DNA of 20,631 bases from Lachnospiraceae bacterium UBA6998 (GTDB lineage Bacteria; Bacillota; Clostridia; Lachnospirales; Lachnospiraceae): the NCBI GenBank assembly GCA_002448395.1, contig DJXS01000002.1, positions 1 to 20,631 on the forward strand. The letters are read 5' to 3'. The notes beneath the pieces were generated by a model. The model saw only the letters and a list, made by a program, of their open reading frames with translations, did not search any database and was not told where the DNA came from. Position 1 is the first letter of the stretch; the number at the start of each line of letters is the position of its first letter. The position numbers and the translations under genes are program-made. Below are positions 20,150-20,631 of the stretch, one piece after another.

Positions 20150-20631
20150 ATGAACAAAAAAGCTTTTAATTTAAAGGATTTCCTGATCAACTACGGCGTT
20201 ATCCTTATCATCATTATCCTGGTTGCATTTACAGGGATCAAATCGCCCAACTTCCTGTCCCCGTCCAACCTGTTGAACCTGCTCCTGAACATGTCCGCAC
20301 GTCTGGTCATCGCGCTCGGCATCGCCGGCTGCGTTATCACCGCAGGGTGCGATCTGTCAGCAGGTCGTATTATCGGTCTGGGCGGCTGCCTTGCAGGTAT
20401 TCTTCTGCAGAAGGCTGATTATTCCGGACGTTTTATCCAAGGCGGAAAGCCTATGAACGTTTTCCTCGCTGCCATTATCGTCATGCTCGTATGCGCATGC
20501 TTCGGCGCAGTGACCGGTTCCTTCATCGCGTTCCTGTCCGTACCTCCCTTCATTTCCACTCTGGCAATGATGGAAATCGTCTACGGTCTTAACCTGATCG
20601 TCACAAACGCGACCCCTCTGGGCGGCTATGT
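20150..20631 (+). CDS. mglC: Galactose/methyl-galactoside ABC importer permease, N-terminal part (runs out of window)
   Basis: The first 160 residues are present and the gene continues past the right edge. Hydrophobic segments are seen at about 14-29, 50-65, 74-88, 103-130 and 135-152. The MglC-type motif ITAGCDLSAGRIIGLGG (about 63-79) corresponds to the GGIDLS loop of related permeases. Another conserved stretch is SVPPFISTLAMMEIVYGLNLI. The ribosome binding site GGAGG is eight bases before ATG 20150, and the gene follows mglA by 67 bases, so it is the third gene of the mglBAC operon. Confidence 0.92.
   Translation, partial: MNKKAFNLKDFLINYGVILIIIILVAFTGIKSPNFLSPSNLLNLLLNMSARLVIALGIAGCVITAGCDLSAGRIIGLGGCLAGILLQKADYSGRFIQGGKPMNVFLAAIIVMLVCACFGAVTGSFIAFLSVPPFISTLAMMEIVYGLNLIVTNATPLGGY

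Overview
The window reads as the chromosome of an anaerobic, low-to-mid-GC Gram-positive bacterium of the class Clostridia, most likely a gut or rumen Lachnospiraceae-type organism. This is inferred from strong AGGAGG-type ribosome binding sites, lipobox signal peptides on the extracytoplasmic proteins, a clostripain-type (C11) protease, BspA-like leucine-rich repeats, a two-gene minimal SUF (SufC plus one short SufB/D) system and a SpoIIE/RsbU-type phosphatase. No species is claimed. No rRNA, tRNA, CRISPR array, prophage or insertion sequence was found.

Layout. (1) Bases 1-2278: the end of a sugar-type ABC ATPase, its RbsC-like permease and an amidohydrolase, in one direction. (2) 2296-2767: two terminator hairpins between the amidohydrolase and a convergent small cupin gene. 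(3) 2768-4390: a divergent regulatory region with repeated half-sites, a good promoter and a fold-prone leader, then a CPA2-type cation:proton antiporter. (4) 4511-6708: a small lipoprotein, a clean terminator, and a membrane-bound HAMP-PP2C (RsbU/SpoIIE-like) phosphatase. (5) 6710-9946: a LysR regulator transcribed away from a pair of short chromate-transporter (CHR) family genes, followed by a CitG-like triphosphoribosyl-dephospho-CoA synthase. No citrate or malonate lyase genes are present in the window. (6) 9923-10376: a degenerate repeat cluster that includes the end of the citG-like gene, then an AT-rich spacer with a strong terminator. (7) 10377-15191: a very large lipoprotein joining a C11 cysteine protease domain to BspA-type leucine-rich repeats. 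(8) 15192-17126: a structured leader and a compact sufC-sufB/D pair ending at a terminator. (9) 17221-20631: mglB, mglA and the start of mglC, a galactose/glucose-type ABC importer, with an inverted repeat over the promoter and a very stable stem-loop after mglB.

How the parts work together. Two sugar-type ABC importers bracket the window, and the downstream one is recognisable as MglBAC. The LysR-CHR-CHR-CitG block looks like a regulated unit: the LysR gene is divergent, an AT-rich T-N11-A palindrome lies in the shared spacer, and the CHR genes overlap by ATGA. It may link anion transport to the prosthetic group of an acyl lyase encoded elsewhere; this is inference. The most unusual single items are the protease-LRR lipoprotein, the LysR-CHR-CitG association, and the leader regions before the antiporter and sufC.
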